Positions 33,204 through 41,451 are shown, counted from the stretch's first letter. The stretch is 64,000 bases of DNA from Mucilaginibacter gracilis (GCF_003633615.1 NZ_RBKU01000001.1:3224001-3288000), one strand, 5' to 3'. Notes: a model not told the origin generated them from the letters alone. Translations and numbers: made by a program.

Positions 33204-33474
33204 AGAGATATTGTAGCATTTCGGGATTTTTATGTGATGATTTTGTGTTATTCAATCCGAAATTGAACATTTGAATCTCTATATATCGTTAAGAATAATT
33301 CTAAATAAGATATATGGCTTGTAATAAAGATTATTAGCCCGGCGTTTTGTATTTTTGCAGTCCGAAGTTAAAACAATAAAATTTCTAAGGAGTGCAATTA
33401 TAATGGGTCACTACCTGTAACCATTTAATGGTTTGCAACTGGCGGCTTGAGTGTTATTTAAGCAAGTTAATATA
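33204..33474 (+). promoter_or_regulatory. Leader and promoter region of ccmE-ccmF
   Basis: Holds several signals: a near-palindrome TTAAGAATAATTCTAAA (33289-33305) with 7-1-7 symmetry like Fur-family sites; a -7 box TATTTTTG at 33350-33357; AAGGAG (33387-33392) followed by a five-codon frame at 33403; and a small hairpin AACCAT/ATGGTT (33419-33433). The transcript leader would be about 110 nt, much longer than most in this window. Regulation by metal, haem or peroxide through a Fur-type protein is a guess. Confidence 0.45.
33403..33420 (+). CDS. Five-codon leader peptide candidate (MGHYL)
   Basis: ATG-GGT-CAC-TAC-CTG-TAA, preceded at a 10-nt spacing by AAGGAG, one of the few strong Shine-Dalgarno sites outside the prophage. 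A hairpin starts right at its stop codon. It may be a regulatory upstream frame for ccmE, 55 nt further on, or chance. No conservation data are available. Confidence 0.3.
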   Translation: MGHYL

Positions 33475-33885
33475 ATGAAAAAAGGTTCAATAATTGGAAT
33501 TGTTATTATAGCCATCGCTATTGCTGTAATTATAAGTACCTACTCAAATTCAAGTACTTACGGTACATTTAAAGAGGCTGCCGCCACAAAAAGCGAATTG
33601 CACGTTGTAGGCCACCTGGATAAAAAGAAAGAATTAACCTACGACCCCGTAAAAGATGCCAACTATTTTTCGTTTTACATGACGGACAATAAAGGCCAGG
33701 AATGCAAAGTGGTATTTACAGGTACCAAGCCGCAGGACTTTGAACGATCTGAGCAAATTGTGTTAACGGGAGCAATGACCGGCGACGAGTTTCACGCATC
33801 GAAAATTTTAATGAAATGCCCGTCTAAATACACTCAAGATAAGGTTGAGGTAACCGAGTACAAGGCTAAACAAGCCGCTATTTAA
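33475..33885 (+). CDS. ccmE: Cytochrome c maturation protein CcmE
   Basis: 136 residues from the ATG at 33475. N-terminal membrane anchor (about 3-22), then a small OB-fold: V-V-G-H-L-D-K, F-Y-M-T-D-N-K-G, and the haem-attachment region F-H-A-S-K-I-L-M-K-C-P-S-K-Y, whose His binds haem covalently. It shuttles haem from CcmC to CcmF in the periplasm. It is 4 bp upstream of ccmF, in one operon. Confidence 0.9.
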   Translation: MKKGSIIGIVIIAIAIAVIISTYSNSSTYGTFKEAAATKSELHVVGHLDKKKELTYDPVKDANYFSFYMTDNKGQECKVVFTGTKPQDFERSEQIVLTGAMTGDEFHASKILMKCPSKYTQDKVEVTEYKAKQAAI

Positions 33886-33889
33886 TATA

Positions 33890-36346
33890 ATGGATAAAGT
33901 TTTTATAGGTGAACACCTTCTTCCAGGTCATTTGGGCCAGTTTTTTATCATCCTGGCATTTGGGTCGGCATTATTTGCAACCATAAGCTATTTTTTTGCT
34001 ACAACAAATAAAAACCCGCTCGATAACACGTGGCGCAATATGGGGCGCATTGGTTTTTTAGCCAACACGGTATCGGTTATAGGCATAGGCGTTTGTTTGT
34101 TTTACATAATTTACAATCATCTTTTTGAATATCATTACGCCTGGGCCCACTCATCGCGCACGCTGCCTGTTTACTACATTATATCGAGCTATTGGGAAGG
34201 GCAGGAAGGCAGTTTTTGGCTTTGGGCCTTTTGGCAGGCCGTATTGGGTAATGTGCTGCTTTGGAAAGCCAAGAGCTGGGAAAGCCCGGTGCTCACCGTA
34301 GTTAGTTTATCGCAAACGTTACTGGCATCTATGCTTATTGGCGTGGAGCTGTTTGGCACCCGCGTAGGCAGTTCGCCATTTATATTGTTGCGCCAGGCTA
34401 TTGAGGCCCCTATATTTAGTCAGCCTGATTATTTAAAGTTTATAAAGGATGGCAATGGGCTTAACCCTTTGTTGCAAAACTATTGGATGGTGATACATCC
34501 ACCCACTTTGTTTTTAGGTTTTGCATCAATGGTGGTACCTTTTGCTTACGCGATAGCCGGGTTATGGACAAAACGCTACAAAGAATGGGTTCAGCCAGCT
34601 ATAACTTACTCCTTGTTTTCGGTAATGATATTGGGTACGGGCATTATCATGGGCTCTTTTTGGGCTTACGAATCGCTTAACTTTAACGGCTTTTGGGCAT
34701 GGGACCCGGTTGAAAACGCATCGGTTATACCCTGGCTTACGCTGATAGGGGCCGTGCATGTGCTTATTGTATATAAAAATACAGGCCAGGCCTACTTTAC
34801 GGCTATGTTTTTAACGCTCATCAGCTTTGTATTGGTACTGTATGCTTCGTTTTTAACACGAAGCGGCATCCTGGGCGAAACATCGGTACATGCCTTTACC
34901 GATTTGGGTATGTTTGCCCATTTAGTTATTGATGTATTGATTTTTCTTGCTATTGCGATAGTTTTGGTTGCCATCCGATGGAAAGAACTACCCATTAGTA
35001 AAAAGGACGAAGAAACATACTCGCGCGAATTTTGGATGTTTGTTGGTGCCGTATTTTTGGGTCTGTCGTGTTTTCATTTGGTGGTTGTAACGTCTATACC
35101 GGTTTGGAATGCTATGTTCGGCACCAAACTTGCCCCGCCAACCGAGCCGATAAAATTTTATAATGTATTCCAATCGGGTTTTGCTTTTGTAATAACCTTG
35201 CTTGCAGGCTTTACTCAGTTTTTAAAATATAAAAAAACCGATACCACGCGGTTTTTTATTACTACCCTTGTTTATTTTGTGTTTGCATTGTTGGTTACCG
35301 CGCTGGTAATATACGTAACTGGCATATACCACAACAATTGGATATTTATGTTGGTTACCCTTGGAGCCGTGTACTCGGTATTGGCAAATGCCAAAGTACT
35401 TGCCGATGTATTTAAGGGGAAAATTAAACTTGCAGGGTCGGCAGTGGCACATATTGGCTTTGGTTTGTTGCTTATAGGTGCTGTAATTGCGGCAGGCACA
35501 AGCAACGTAGTGTCGATTAATAAAAGCGGTATGGTTGAGGTAGCCGGCTTTGATAAGGTTGCCGATGTTCGTGAAAATATTATGCTTTATAAAAACGAAC
35601 CTGTTACTATGGGTAAATACAAGGTTACCTATATTGGCGATTCGTTGGCGGCTCCAAACCACTATTTTAAAGTAAACTATCAAACTTTTGATGCCACTGG
35701 CAAGGTGCTCGAAAACTTTATTTTAAAGCCCAATGCGCAGGCTAACGAGAAAATGGGTTTGGTAGCAACGCCTGACACCAAACATTACTTATTTCACGAT
35801 TTATATACCCACGTAACCGCTGCACCAATAAAAGACGATATAAACAAAGGTGCCGGTGCAGGTGCCCACGAGGAAATTAATGACGATAAAAACTACGACC
35901 CGCCGATTGTAAACCTGATAAGTGTGGGTGATACCATTCATTACCGCGACGGTGCAATTGTTTTAAAGAGCCTTAATGCCGGCGCACAGGTTCAAAATAT
36001 CCCGTTAGGAAAAAATGATGTGTCGGTTGGTGCCAAGCTTGAAATTTTAACTCACGGCAAAGTTTATCAAAGCGAGCCTGTATACATGATAAAGGGCGGT
36101 AGTGGCTTTGATTTTGCCCGTAAGGTTGAGGATGCCGGGTTAAAACTTCGCCTCAGCAAAATAAATCCTCAAAATGGCAAGGTTGAAATAACCGTTTATC
36201 AGCAGCCCGAGAGTAAAAAGGCCTATATAGTTATGAAAGCTATTGAATTTCCGTATATCAATTTCTTTTGGAGCGGCACTATCATCATGGTTATTGGTTT
36301 CCTGCTATCCATCTTCCGTAGAAATAAGGAGTTGAAGGCGGTTTAA
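33890..36346 (+). CDS. ccmF: Haem lyase CcmF (cytochrome c assembly)
   Basis: 818 residues with about 15 membrane segments. It carries the WWD motif region G-F-W-A-W-D-P-V-E-N-A-S-V-I-P-W-L, and H-P-P-T-L-F-L-G-F and a tryptophan-rich loop around Y-W-E-G-Q-E-G-S-F-W-L-W. CcmF attaches haem from CcmE to CXXCH sites on apocytochromes. The final 270 residues form a periplasmic domain before the last membrane helix. Translation is probably coupled with ccmE (4-bp gap). It ends in a hairpin shared with the convergent gldN-like gene. Confidence 0.93.
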   Translation: MDKVFIGEHLLPGHLGQFFIILAFGSALFATISYFFATTNKNPLDNTWRNMGRIGFLANTVSVIGIGVCLFYIIYNHLFEYHYAWAHSSRTLPVYYIISSYWEGQEGSFWLWAFWQAVLGNVLLWKAKSWESPVLTVVSLSQTLLASMLIGVELFGTRVGSSPFILLRQAIEAPIFSQPDYLKFIKDGNGLNPLLQNYWMVIHPPTLFLGFASMVVPFAYAIAGLWTKRYKEWVQPAITYSLFSVMILGTGIIMGSFWAYESLNFNGFWAWDPVENASVIPWLTLIGAVHVLIVYKNTGQAYFTAMFLTLISFVLVLYASFLTRSGILGETSVHAFTDLGMFAHLVIDVLIFLAIAIVLVAIRWKELPISKKDEETYSREFWMFVGAVFLGLSCFHLVVVTSIPVWNAMFGTKLAPPTEPIKFYNVFQSGFAFVITLLAGFTQFLKYKKTDTTRFFITTLVYFVFALLVTALVIYVTGIYHNNWIFMLVTLGAVYSVLANAKVLADVFKGKIKLAGSAVAHIGFGLLLIGAVIAAGTSNVVSINKSGMVEVAGFDKVADVRENIMLYKNEPVTMGKYKVTYIGDSLAAPNHYFKVNYQTFDATGKVLENFILKPNAQANEKMGLVATPDTKHYLFHDLYTHVTAAPIKDDINKGAGAGAHEEINDDKNYDPPIVNLISVGDTIHYRDGAIVLKSLNAGAQVQNIPLGKNDVSVGAKLEILTHGKVYQSEPVYMIKGGSGFDFARKVEDAGLKLRLSKINPQNGKVEITVYQQPESKKAYIVMKAIEFPYINFFWSGTIIMVIGFLLSIFRRNKELKAV

Positions 36347-36363
36347 TACCATTCAAAGAATTG

Positions 36364-36420
36364 AGAGTAAAAAGAAGAGGCCGGTTGATTAATCAACTGG
36401 CTTTCTTTTTACTCTTTTTT
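36364..36420. terminator. Long terminator hairpin overlapping the gldN-like 3' end
   Basis: Outer stem 36364-36374 with 36405-36415 and inner stem 36380-36389 with 36392-36401, then a T run on the plus strand. It terminates ccmF, and its right half lies inside the last codons of the convergent gene, encoding that protein's Lys-rich C-terminus. Confidence 0.75.
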
Positions 36421-38003
36421 GTTTTTGCGGGAGCTGGTTTAGCTTTTACTGCCGGAGCAGTGGCTGGAGCTTTAATGGCAGCCTTAGCAGCTTGTAAACT
36501 ATCGTTAACCGTGCTTTTGTTTGATAGCGTATAGGCCCAACCATTTTTCCTAAAGGCCACTATTTTATTTTCCATGCGGTTTGCCTCGGCTTCCTGCTCG
36601 GGTAATGTAGGTTTATAATCTTTTATTCGTGTAAATACCGGGTTCGACTCTTCAATTATGCGGCCATAAAAGCGGCGTTGCACAAACACATCATCTAACG
36701 TTTCACCCAGTTTTCTGGCAGGGTCTATACCCACTCTAATCAACAGCTTGCGTATGTCGGCATATCGTAGCCAAAACAAGGGTTGTTCATTAACCACTTC
36801 GCCACTGCTTAAAGTTAGTTTTATTAAAGGGGCAATACCCACTATACGGGTTATTGTACGGCCTCGTGTTTTATCATAATAAACATCTTCTTTAATACGA
36901 TAGCCCGATATTTTTTCGGGAGTAAAAGGGTTAGGTATTGATTTGGTACCTATAATGTTGCCGTCTTTATCCAAAACGTTTACTAAAGCCGTATCGGTAA
37001 GGTTAGCCATTATATCGTCATACCGCATTGGTATGGTAAAGGCATCGCCGGTTGGGTTTTGCGGTATGCCACCGGTTGGGTTATATGCTGTAATTTCTTT
37101 GTGTTTCACACCTTCAAGCAAAGTATTGATAATGGCAGCATGGTATCGCGAAAACTGCTTGTTTTTAGCATCGGCCAATTCAATATCGCGCCAGTAGCGG
37201 TGGTAAAATTTAAGGTTAAGCGGAACCCGGGGTTCTGGTAGCGCAAACTCGCGGGCTTTATTGAAAGTTACATCCGGATTACGGGTAACGCTTGGGGCTT
37301 GTATGCTGCTATCGGTATCCATTTTGCCGAAAGCCATTTTTGCAAGTGCCTCTGGCGAAAGCCTGTTGACGTCGTTTTTCCAGGCCTCACGCTTTTTTTG
37401 TTTTGCTAACGCTTTTGCATCTTTAGCTTTTTTGGCATTTACTTTAGCAATATATCTATCAGATAAGGTATCAACTACCTTTTTTTTATTTTTTTTTCCT
37501 TTAGTTTTTTCCGAAAGCGCGGTATCAATTTTTTGTGACAGAATTTTGGTCGTATCGGTTATCGCGGTGCGGGTAACATCAGGTTTTGGTGTAACTACAG
37601 CAACTGCTTCTGGTTTGGTTGTTGCAGCTACGGGCTTGCTTTTTATAACCGGATTTTTTTTTGCAAACGCAATGCTATCCTTTAATCTTCTTTCTGCATT
37701 TGCTTTAGCTGTTTTTGCTGATGCAATGCTGTCTTTTTGTCTTTTTTCGATAGTGAGCTTTAACGCCTTTACGGTAGCAATACTATCGCTTTGTCTTTTT
37801 TTTGCAGCGGCTTTAGCAGCCTTTTCGGCATCTTTTTTGTTTTGCTTCTCGTTTTTGGTGGTATCACGCAATGAGTTAGCAACAGGGTATTTCACGGCAT
37901 TGTTTATTGCTGCCGTTGTTGTAACCCTTGTGCTAATTTGTGCTAATAATATAACGCTGTTAGCTAAAAACAGTAATATAATTAGTACAAGTCCTTTTTT
38001 CAT
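36393..38003 (-). CDS. gldN: GldN-like protein with long charged N-terminal extension
   Basis: 536 residues. Signal peptide about 1-22. Residues about 45-220 are low-complexity, built on repeated K-R/K-Q-K/S-D-S-I-A units and Thr/Lys/Pro stretches. The C-terminal 300 match GldN/PorN: W-R-D-I-E-L-A-D-A-K-N near the start, I-S-G-Y-R-I-K-E-D-V-Y-Y-D-K-T-R-G-R, R-I-V-G-I-A-P-L-I, E-Q-P-L-F-W-L-R-Y-A-D-I-R, and R-R-F-Y-G-R-I-I-E-E-S-N. GldN forms the periplasmic ring of the type IX secretion machine with GldK. Usual GldN is about 300 residues and sits in a gldKLMN operon; here it is alone and much longer. Confidence 0.78.
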   Translation of the reverse strand: MKKGLVLIILLFLANSVILLAQISTRVTTTAAINNAVKYPVANSLRDTTKNEKQNKKDAEKAAKAAAKKRQSDSIATVKALKLTIEKRQKDSIASAKTAKANAERRLKDSIAFAKKNPVIKSKPVAATTKPEAVAVVTPKPDVTRTAITDTTKILSQKIDTALSEKTKGKKNKKKVVDTLSDRYIAKVNAKKAKDAKALAKQKKREAWKNDVNRLSPEALAKMAFGKMDTDSSIQAPSVTRNPDVTFNKAREFALPEPRVPLNLKFYHRYWRDIELADAKNKQFSRYHAAIINTLLEGVKHKEITAYNPTGGIPQNPTGDAFTIPMRYDDIMANLTDTALVNVLDKDGNIIGTKSIPNPFTPEKISGYRIKEDVYYDKTRGRTITRIVGIAPLIKLTLSSGEVVNEQPLFWLRYADIRKLLIRVGIDPARKLGETLDDVFVQRRFYGRIIEESNPVFTRIKDYKPTLPEQEAEANRMENKIVAFRKNGWAYTLSNKSTVNDSLQAAKAAIKAPATAPAVKAKPAPAKTKKSKKKAS

Positions 38004-38209
38004 TTTTTTTGCTTAATGTATCTAAATTAAAACGGAGTAGTTATGGCTATCTACAAGTTAATTATAAATTAATAGTGATAAATTTGGGGCCAAAATAGTA
38101 AGCAGCAATGTTGTAATTATTGTATTTGTATAATATAAATGCTCTTAAATATATAAATAAAATATCAATTTGCCCTTGGTAACGAAATTACAACATTTAT
38201 GATAAAAAT

Positions 38210-38464
38210 ATGTTTATGCAGGTAGAAAATAAAAACCAATTTATCAAAATACAAAATCCGTTGATACGGATAGCCAAAATTGATTTGGTGAAAACCAGAT
38301 ATGTGGTTAAAGCCAATAACTTTGGTAAAATATCCAACGGCTCGTTTCCCGAAATTATTGTCGGCGTAGGCTCAGATAAGCATGTTTTTGCCTTTGAAAA
38401 CGAAGCTGAACAGGCCGAAGCATTTACCCAAATTGAGCAAATTATTATTGCTGCCAACAGTTAA
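38210..38464 (+). CDS. Small hypothetical protein, 84 aa
   Basis: A beta-strand-rich small protein (I-R-I-A-K-I-D-L-V-K-T-R-Y-V-V-K-A-N-N-F) ending in an Ala/Glu helix (F-E-N-E-A-E-Q-A-E-A-F-T-Q-I-E-Q-I). It resembles a minimal PH-like or ligand-binding fold, but no family is recognised. The reading frame has good codon structure and a plausible ATG. Confidence 0.55.
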   Translation: MFMQVENKNQFIKIQNPLIRIAKIDLVKTRYVVKANNFGKISNGSFPEIIVGVGSDKHVFAFENEAEQAEAFTQIEQIIIAANS

Positions 38465-38605
38465 ATGCGGTTTTAAACATGTGATAGAGGAGCGGATTAG
38501 CGCTTTTTCTTAAAGTATATAGCATATTTGCGGTGCTTTTGTTAATAAGAGCCTTATTATGCAGGGCTTACTTTTGGGCTTAACGGTTAATGCTAACATT
38601 TTAAT

Positions 38606-39388
38606 ATGCGTATCACAATTATTGGTTCGGGCAATGTGGCTACCCATTTAGCGGCAGCTTTAAAAAATGCCGGCCATAAAATTATACAGGTTTTTAGCCC
38701 TACCTATCAAAATGCTGCAATGCTGGCTTATCATGTTGGTGCACAACCTATTGATGCGCTATCTGAAATTGACCCGGTTGCCGATATTTTTATGATTGCG
38801 GTAAAAGATGACGCTATTGAAGGCATAGCAAAGCAATTAGCCGCTTACAATAAACTAACCGTACATACATCGGGGGCCACAAGTTTGCAAACTATTTTAA
38901 ATTACAACCCCTTATCGGGCGTTTTTTACCCCTTGCAAACGTTTAGTAAAACTAAAGAAGTGGATTTTTGGCAGGTACCGCTATGTATAGAAGGTGCTGA
39001 TAACGATATTACAGCGCAACTTGAATTACTGGCGCAAACTATTAGTAATAATGTACAGCGTGTAAGTACATCGCAACGTACCATATTACATTTGGCTGCT
39101 GTTTTTGCATGCAACTTTCCTAATAATTTGTATGCCATAGCGCAAATGCTTTTGGCACAGCATCAACTTGACTTTGGTTTGCTGCGCCCACTAATTATGG
39201 AAACAGCACAAAAAGTGCAAACAAGTTTACCCATTGATGTTCAAACCGGCCCGGCGGTGCGTAATGACACCAAAACAATGGCAGCACATATTGATTTATT
39301 GCTTGATTTACCTGCACTGAGGCCACTTTACGAGGCGTTAAGTCAAAGTATTATCAAAATGGGAATTGAACATAAGGCAGATAAGTAA
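38606..39388 (+). CDS. Rossmann-like and DUF2520 domain protein
   Basis: 260 residues. N-terminal NAD(P)-binding Rossmann fold with I-G-S-G-N-V-A-T-H-L-A-A-A-L, then H-T-S-G-A-T-S-L, G-V-F-Y-P-L-Q-T-F-S-K and a C-terminal helical DUF2520 domain with G-P-A-V-R-N-D. The fold is that of F420-dependent NADP oxidoreductase/6-phosphogluconate dehydrogenase relatives. Substrate unknown. The family is widely kept in Bacteroidota. Confidence 0.88.
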   Translation: MRITIIGSGNVATHLAAALKNAGHKIIQVFSPTYQNAAMLAYHVGAQPIDALSEIDPVADIFMIAVKDDAIEGIAKQLAAYNKLTVHTSGATSLQTILNYNPLSGVFYPLQTFSKTKEVDFWQVPLCIEGADNDITAQLELLAQTISNNVQRVSTSQRTILHLAAVFACNFPNNLYAIAQMLLAQHQLDFGLLRPLIMETAQKVQTSLPIDVQTGPAVRNDTKTMAAHIDLLLDLPALRPLYEALSQSIIKMGIEHKADK

Positions 39389-39394
39389 TTTTAC

Positions 39395-39402
39395 TACTTT
39401 TG
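39395..39402 (+). promoter_or_regulatory. -7 box (TACTTTTG) of 2Fe-2S ferredoxin gene
   Basis: TAnnTTTG match ending 6 nt before the ATG at 39409; it lies within 14 bp of the end of the preceding gene. The box excludes the TTG start at 39400. Confidence 0.6.
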
Positions 39403-39408
39403 CAGTTA

Positions 39409-39741
39409 ATGAACGTTTTTAATATTAAGATAAACTTTGAGGAGAAAGATCACCAAACACTTGAGCTGCCAATAGCCGAGGGTGAATCGGTACTGGATGT
39501 TTGCCTCGAAAATGGGATAGATCTGCAGCATAACTGCGGTGGTGTTTGCGGATGCAGCACTTGCCATATCTACGTAAACAGGGGTATGGATAGCATTCAG
39601 GAAATATCAGACAAGGAAGAAGATTTTATTGATCGCGCTGTAAACCCACGTATAACCTCGCGCCTGGGCTGCCAATGCATTATGATTGACGGCGATTTGG
39701 AAGTTACCATTCCGGATCAATCGCAATTTATGGGGCATTAA
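39409..39741 (+). CDS. fdx: 2Fe-2S ferredoxin, adrenodoxin/Isc type
   Basis: 110 residues. The cluster ligands are C43-x5-C49-x2-C52 (H-N-C-G-G-V-C-G-C-S-T-C) and a later Cys in R-L-G-C-Q-C-I. This is the ferredoxin type that gives electrons to the iron-sulfur cluster assembly machinery. The gene is followed 19 bp later by iscX, which fits that pathway. Cytosolic, no signal peptide. Confidence 0.9.
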   Translation: MNVFNIKINFEEKDHQTLELPIAEGESVLDVCLENGIDLQHNCGGVCGCSTCHIYVNRGMDSIQEISDKEEDFIDRAVNPRITSRLGCQCIMIDGDLEVTIPDQSQFMGH

Positions 39742-39760
39742 ACTAAACCAACCTACACAG

Positions 39761-40000
39761 ATGAACGATAAATTTGAACTACCGATACACTGGAACGATC
39801 ATGAAGATATTGCTATGGGACTTTACGAAAAGTTTGGCGATGATTTTGATGAATCGAAAATATACCGCATCCGCTTTACCGATCTGTTAGAATGGATACT
39901 CACCATTCCTAATTTTGTAGGCACGCGCGAACAAAGCACCGAAGGCCACCTGGAGCAAATACAATCGGCCTGGGTTTACGAGTGGAGAGATAACCAGTAA
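39761..40000 (+). CDS. iscX: Fe-S assembly protein IscX
   Basis: 79 residues, complete IscX/YfhJ domain: L-P-I-H-W-N-D-H-E-D-I-A-M-G-L-Y-E-K-F, then R-F-T-D-L-L-E-W-I and G-H-L-E-Q-I-Q-S-A-W-V-Y-E-W. It binds iron and the cysteine desulfurase IscS to tune cluster assembly. The ATG at 39761 is chosen; the longer frame starts inside the ferredoxin gene. It shares an operon with fdx. Confidence 0.9.
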   Translation: MNDKFELPIHWNDHEDIAMGLYEKFGDDFDESKIYRIRFTDLLEWILTIPNFVGTREQSTEGHLEQIQSAWVYEWRDNQ

Positions 40001-40038
40001 CGAAGAAGCAAGAGGCGAAATGCAAGGAGATAGAATCA

Positions 40039-40098
40039 AGAGTCAAGATGCAAGAATCAAGATTTTGTCTTTTGTCTTGATTCTTGCATCTTGACTCT
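40039..40098. repeat. Perfect 24-bp inverted repeat
   Basis: Arm 40039-40062 is exactly complementary to 40075-40098 around a 12-bp loop. The words CAAGA, TCAAGA and TGCAAGAATC recur in it. It lies in the 111-bp gap between iscX and kdsC and looks like a dispersed palindromic element. No T run follows, so it is not a standard terminator. Confidence 0.85.
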
Positions 40099-40111
40099 AA
40101 TTTAAAAACCT

Positions 40112-40624
40112 ATGCTGAACAAACTCAAAGACATTACTACCTTTATTTTTGATGTTGACGGTGTATTGACCGACGGATCGGTGTTTGTTACCGAAGCTGG
40201 CGAGCAGTGCCGTACCTTTAACACTAAAGATGGTTATGCTATACAACTGGCGGTTAAGTGCATGTACAATGTGTGCGTAATAACGGGAGGTAAATCGGAG
40301 GGAGTGAGGCACCGTTTAAATGGCCTGGGTGTAACTGATGTGTTTTTAGGGGCACACACCAAACTGGATATTTACAAGGATTATATCTCGAAAAATTATA
40401 TCGACCCGGCTAATATCTTGTACATGGGCGATGATATTCCGGATATTGACATCATGAAGGTAATTGGTTTACCTACCTGCCCAGCTGATGCGGCTGAAGA
40501 AGTTAAGGCTGTATCGCGATACATATCGCCGGTTTTAGGAGGCCGGGGTTGCGTGCGGGATGTGATAGAAAAAGTACTGAAAATACAAGGCAAATGGATG
40601 AGCGAGAATGCTACATCGCTGTGA
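40112..40624 (+). CDS. kdsC: KDO 8-phosphate phosphatase (HAD family)
   Basis: 170 residues, C0-type HAD phosphatase without cap: F-D-V-D-G-V-L-T-D-G with nucleophile and acid Asp, V-I-T-G-G-K-S, and Y-M-G-D-D-I-P-D-I. It removes phosphate from 3-deoxy-D-manno-octulosonate 8-phosphate during lipopolysaccharide core synthesis. The size and motif set match KdsC; a related sugar phosphatase cannot be fully excluded. Confidence 0.88.
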   Translation: MLNKLKDITTFIFDVDGVLTDGSVFVTEAGEQCRTFNTKDGYAIQLAVKCMYNVCVITGGKSEGVRHRLNGLGVTDVFLGAHTKLDIYKDYISKNYIDPANILYMGDDIPDIDIMKVIGLPTCPADAAEEVKAVSRYISPVLGGRGCVRDVIEKVLKIQGKWMSENATSL

Positions 40625-40644
40625 TTGAGAGGGGTTCATAGTTC

Positions 40645-40714
40645 ATAGTTGATGGTTCATGATAGTGGCCTCAATGTTTATGACTTTTACCATGATCTAT
40701 GAACCATCAACTAT
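40645..40714. repeat. 16-bp inverted repeat between kdsC and maf
   Basis: ATAGTTGATGGTTCAT (40645-40660) is complementary to 40699-40714 around a 38-bp centre. Neighbouring bases add further TTCATAGTTCATAG-like words. Another intergenic palindrome family, distinct from that at 40039. Confidence 0.75.
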
Positions 40715-40732
40715 TAACTTTTAACAATACAA

Positions 40733-41305
40733 ATGAACCAAAACATTCCACCTGTTATACTGGCATCAAAATCGCCGCGCAGGCAAGAGCTTTTAACGCT
40801 CATGAACATTAACTTTAGGGTTGTGCTCAAGGATGTTGACGAATCGTACCCGGAAGGTTTATCGCCACAGGAAATTGCCCTTTACATTGCCGAAAAAAAG
40901 TGCCGCGCCTTTGACGAACTGATTGAAGACGAAATTGTAATTACTGCCGATACCATTGTAAGCATTGATAACCAGATATTAGGTAAACCCGAAACACCCG
41001 AGCATGCAGTTGCTATGCTGCAAACCCTATCGGGCCGCAAGCACCAGGTTATTACCGGGGTATGCATTTTGTACAAACAGCAATATAATTTATTTTACGA
41101 TGTATCGGACGTGTTGTTCCGTGTACTGAGCGATGACGAGATTAACTTTTATGTAGATAAATACCAACCTCTTGATAAAGCAGGTTCGTATGGCATACAA
41201 GAGTGGATAGGTTTAACCGGCATTATAAAAATTGATGGCTCGTACACCAACGTAGTTGGCCTGCCTACCGAGAAGCTATACCAGGCCCTTATTAAGCTGC
41301 AATAA
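40733..41305 (+). CDS. maf: Maf-type nucleoside triphosphate pyrophosphatase
   Basis: 190 residues. A-S-K-S-P-R-R-Q-E-L-L at the N-terminus, A-D-T-I-V-S near residue 70, and D-K-A-G-S-Y-G-I-Q-E near 150 mark the Maf/YhdE group, which hydrolyses dTTP/UTP and modified nucleotides to monophosphate and pyrophosphate. Length is normal. The 146-bp space to the convergent ppx gene shows nothing recognisable. Confidence 0.92.
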   Translation: MNQNIPPVILASKSPRRQELLTLMNINFRVVLKDVDESYPEGLSPQEIALYIAEKKCRAFDELIEDEIVITADTIVSIDNQILGKPETPEHAVAMLQTLSGRKHQVITGVCILYKQQYNLFYDVSDVLFRVLSDDEINFYVDKYQPLDKAGSYGIQEWIGLTGIIKIDGSYTNVVGLPTEKLYQALIKLQ

Positions 41306-41451
41306 TTTTTTCATTTTGTTTTATGGAATTTATGCCCGGAATTAGAAAGCCACTACTATGGAAACGCCCTTATTACGCAGTGCGGCGGATAGTCAGAAGA
41401 ATTTTTAATTGATCAATTTGCAGTTTCCGGTGATGATTGAAGCGAGGTAAT

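Noticed and set aside
37261..38016. A 251-codon Phe/Ala/Ser-rich frame opposite the gldN-like gene
   Set aside because: Mirror of the low-complexity Lys/Ala/Asp repeats; the sense strand has a signal peptide and a known domain.
41306..41451. Possible small RNA or gene between maf and ppx
   Set aside because: No hairpin, promoter box or frame stands out.
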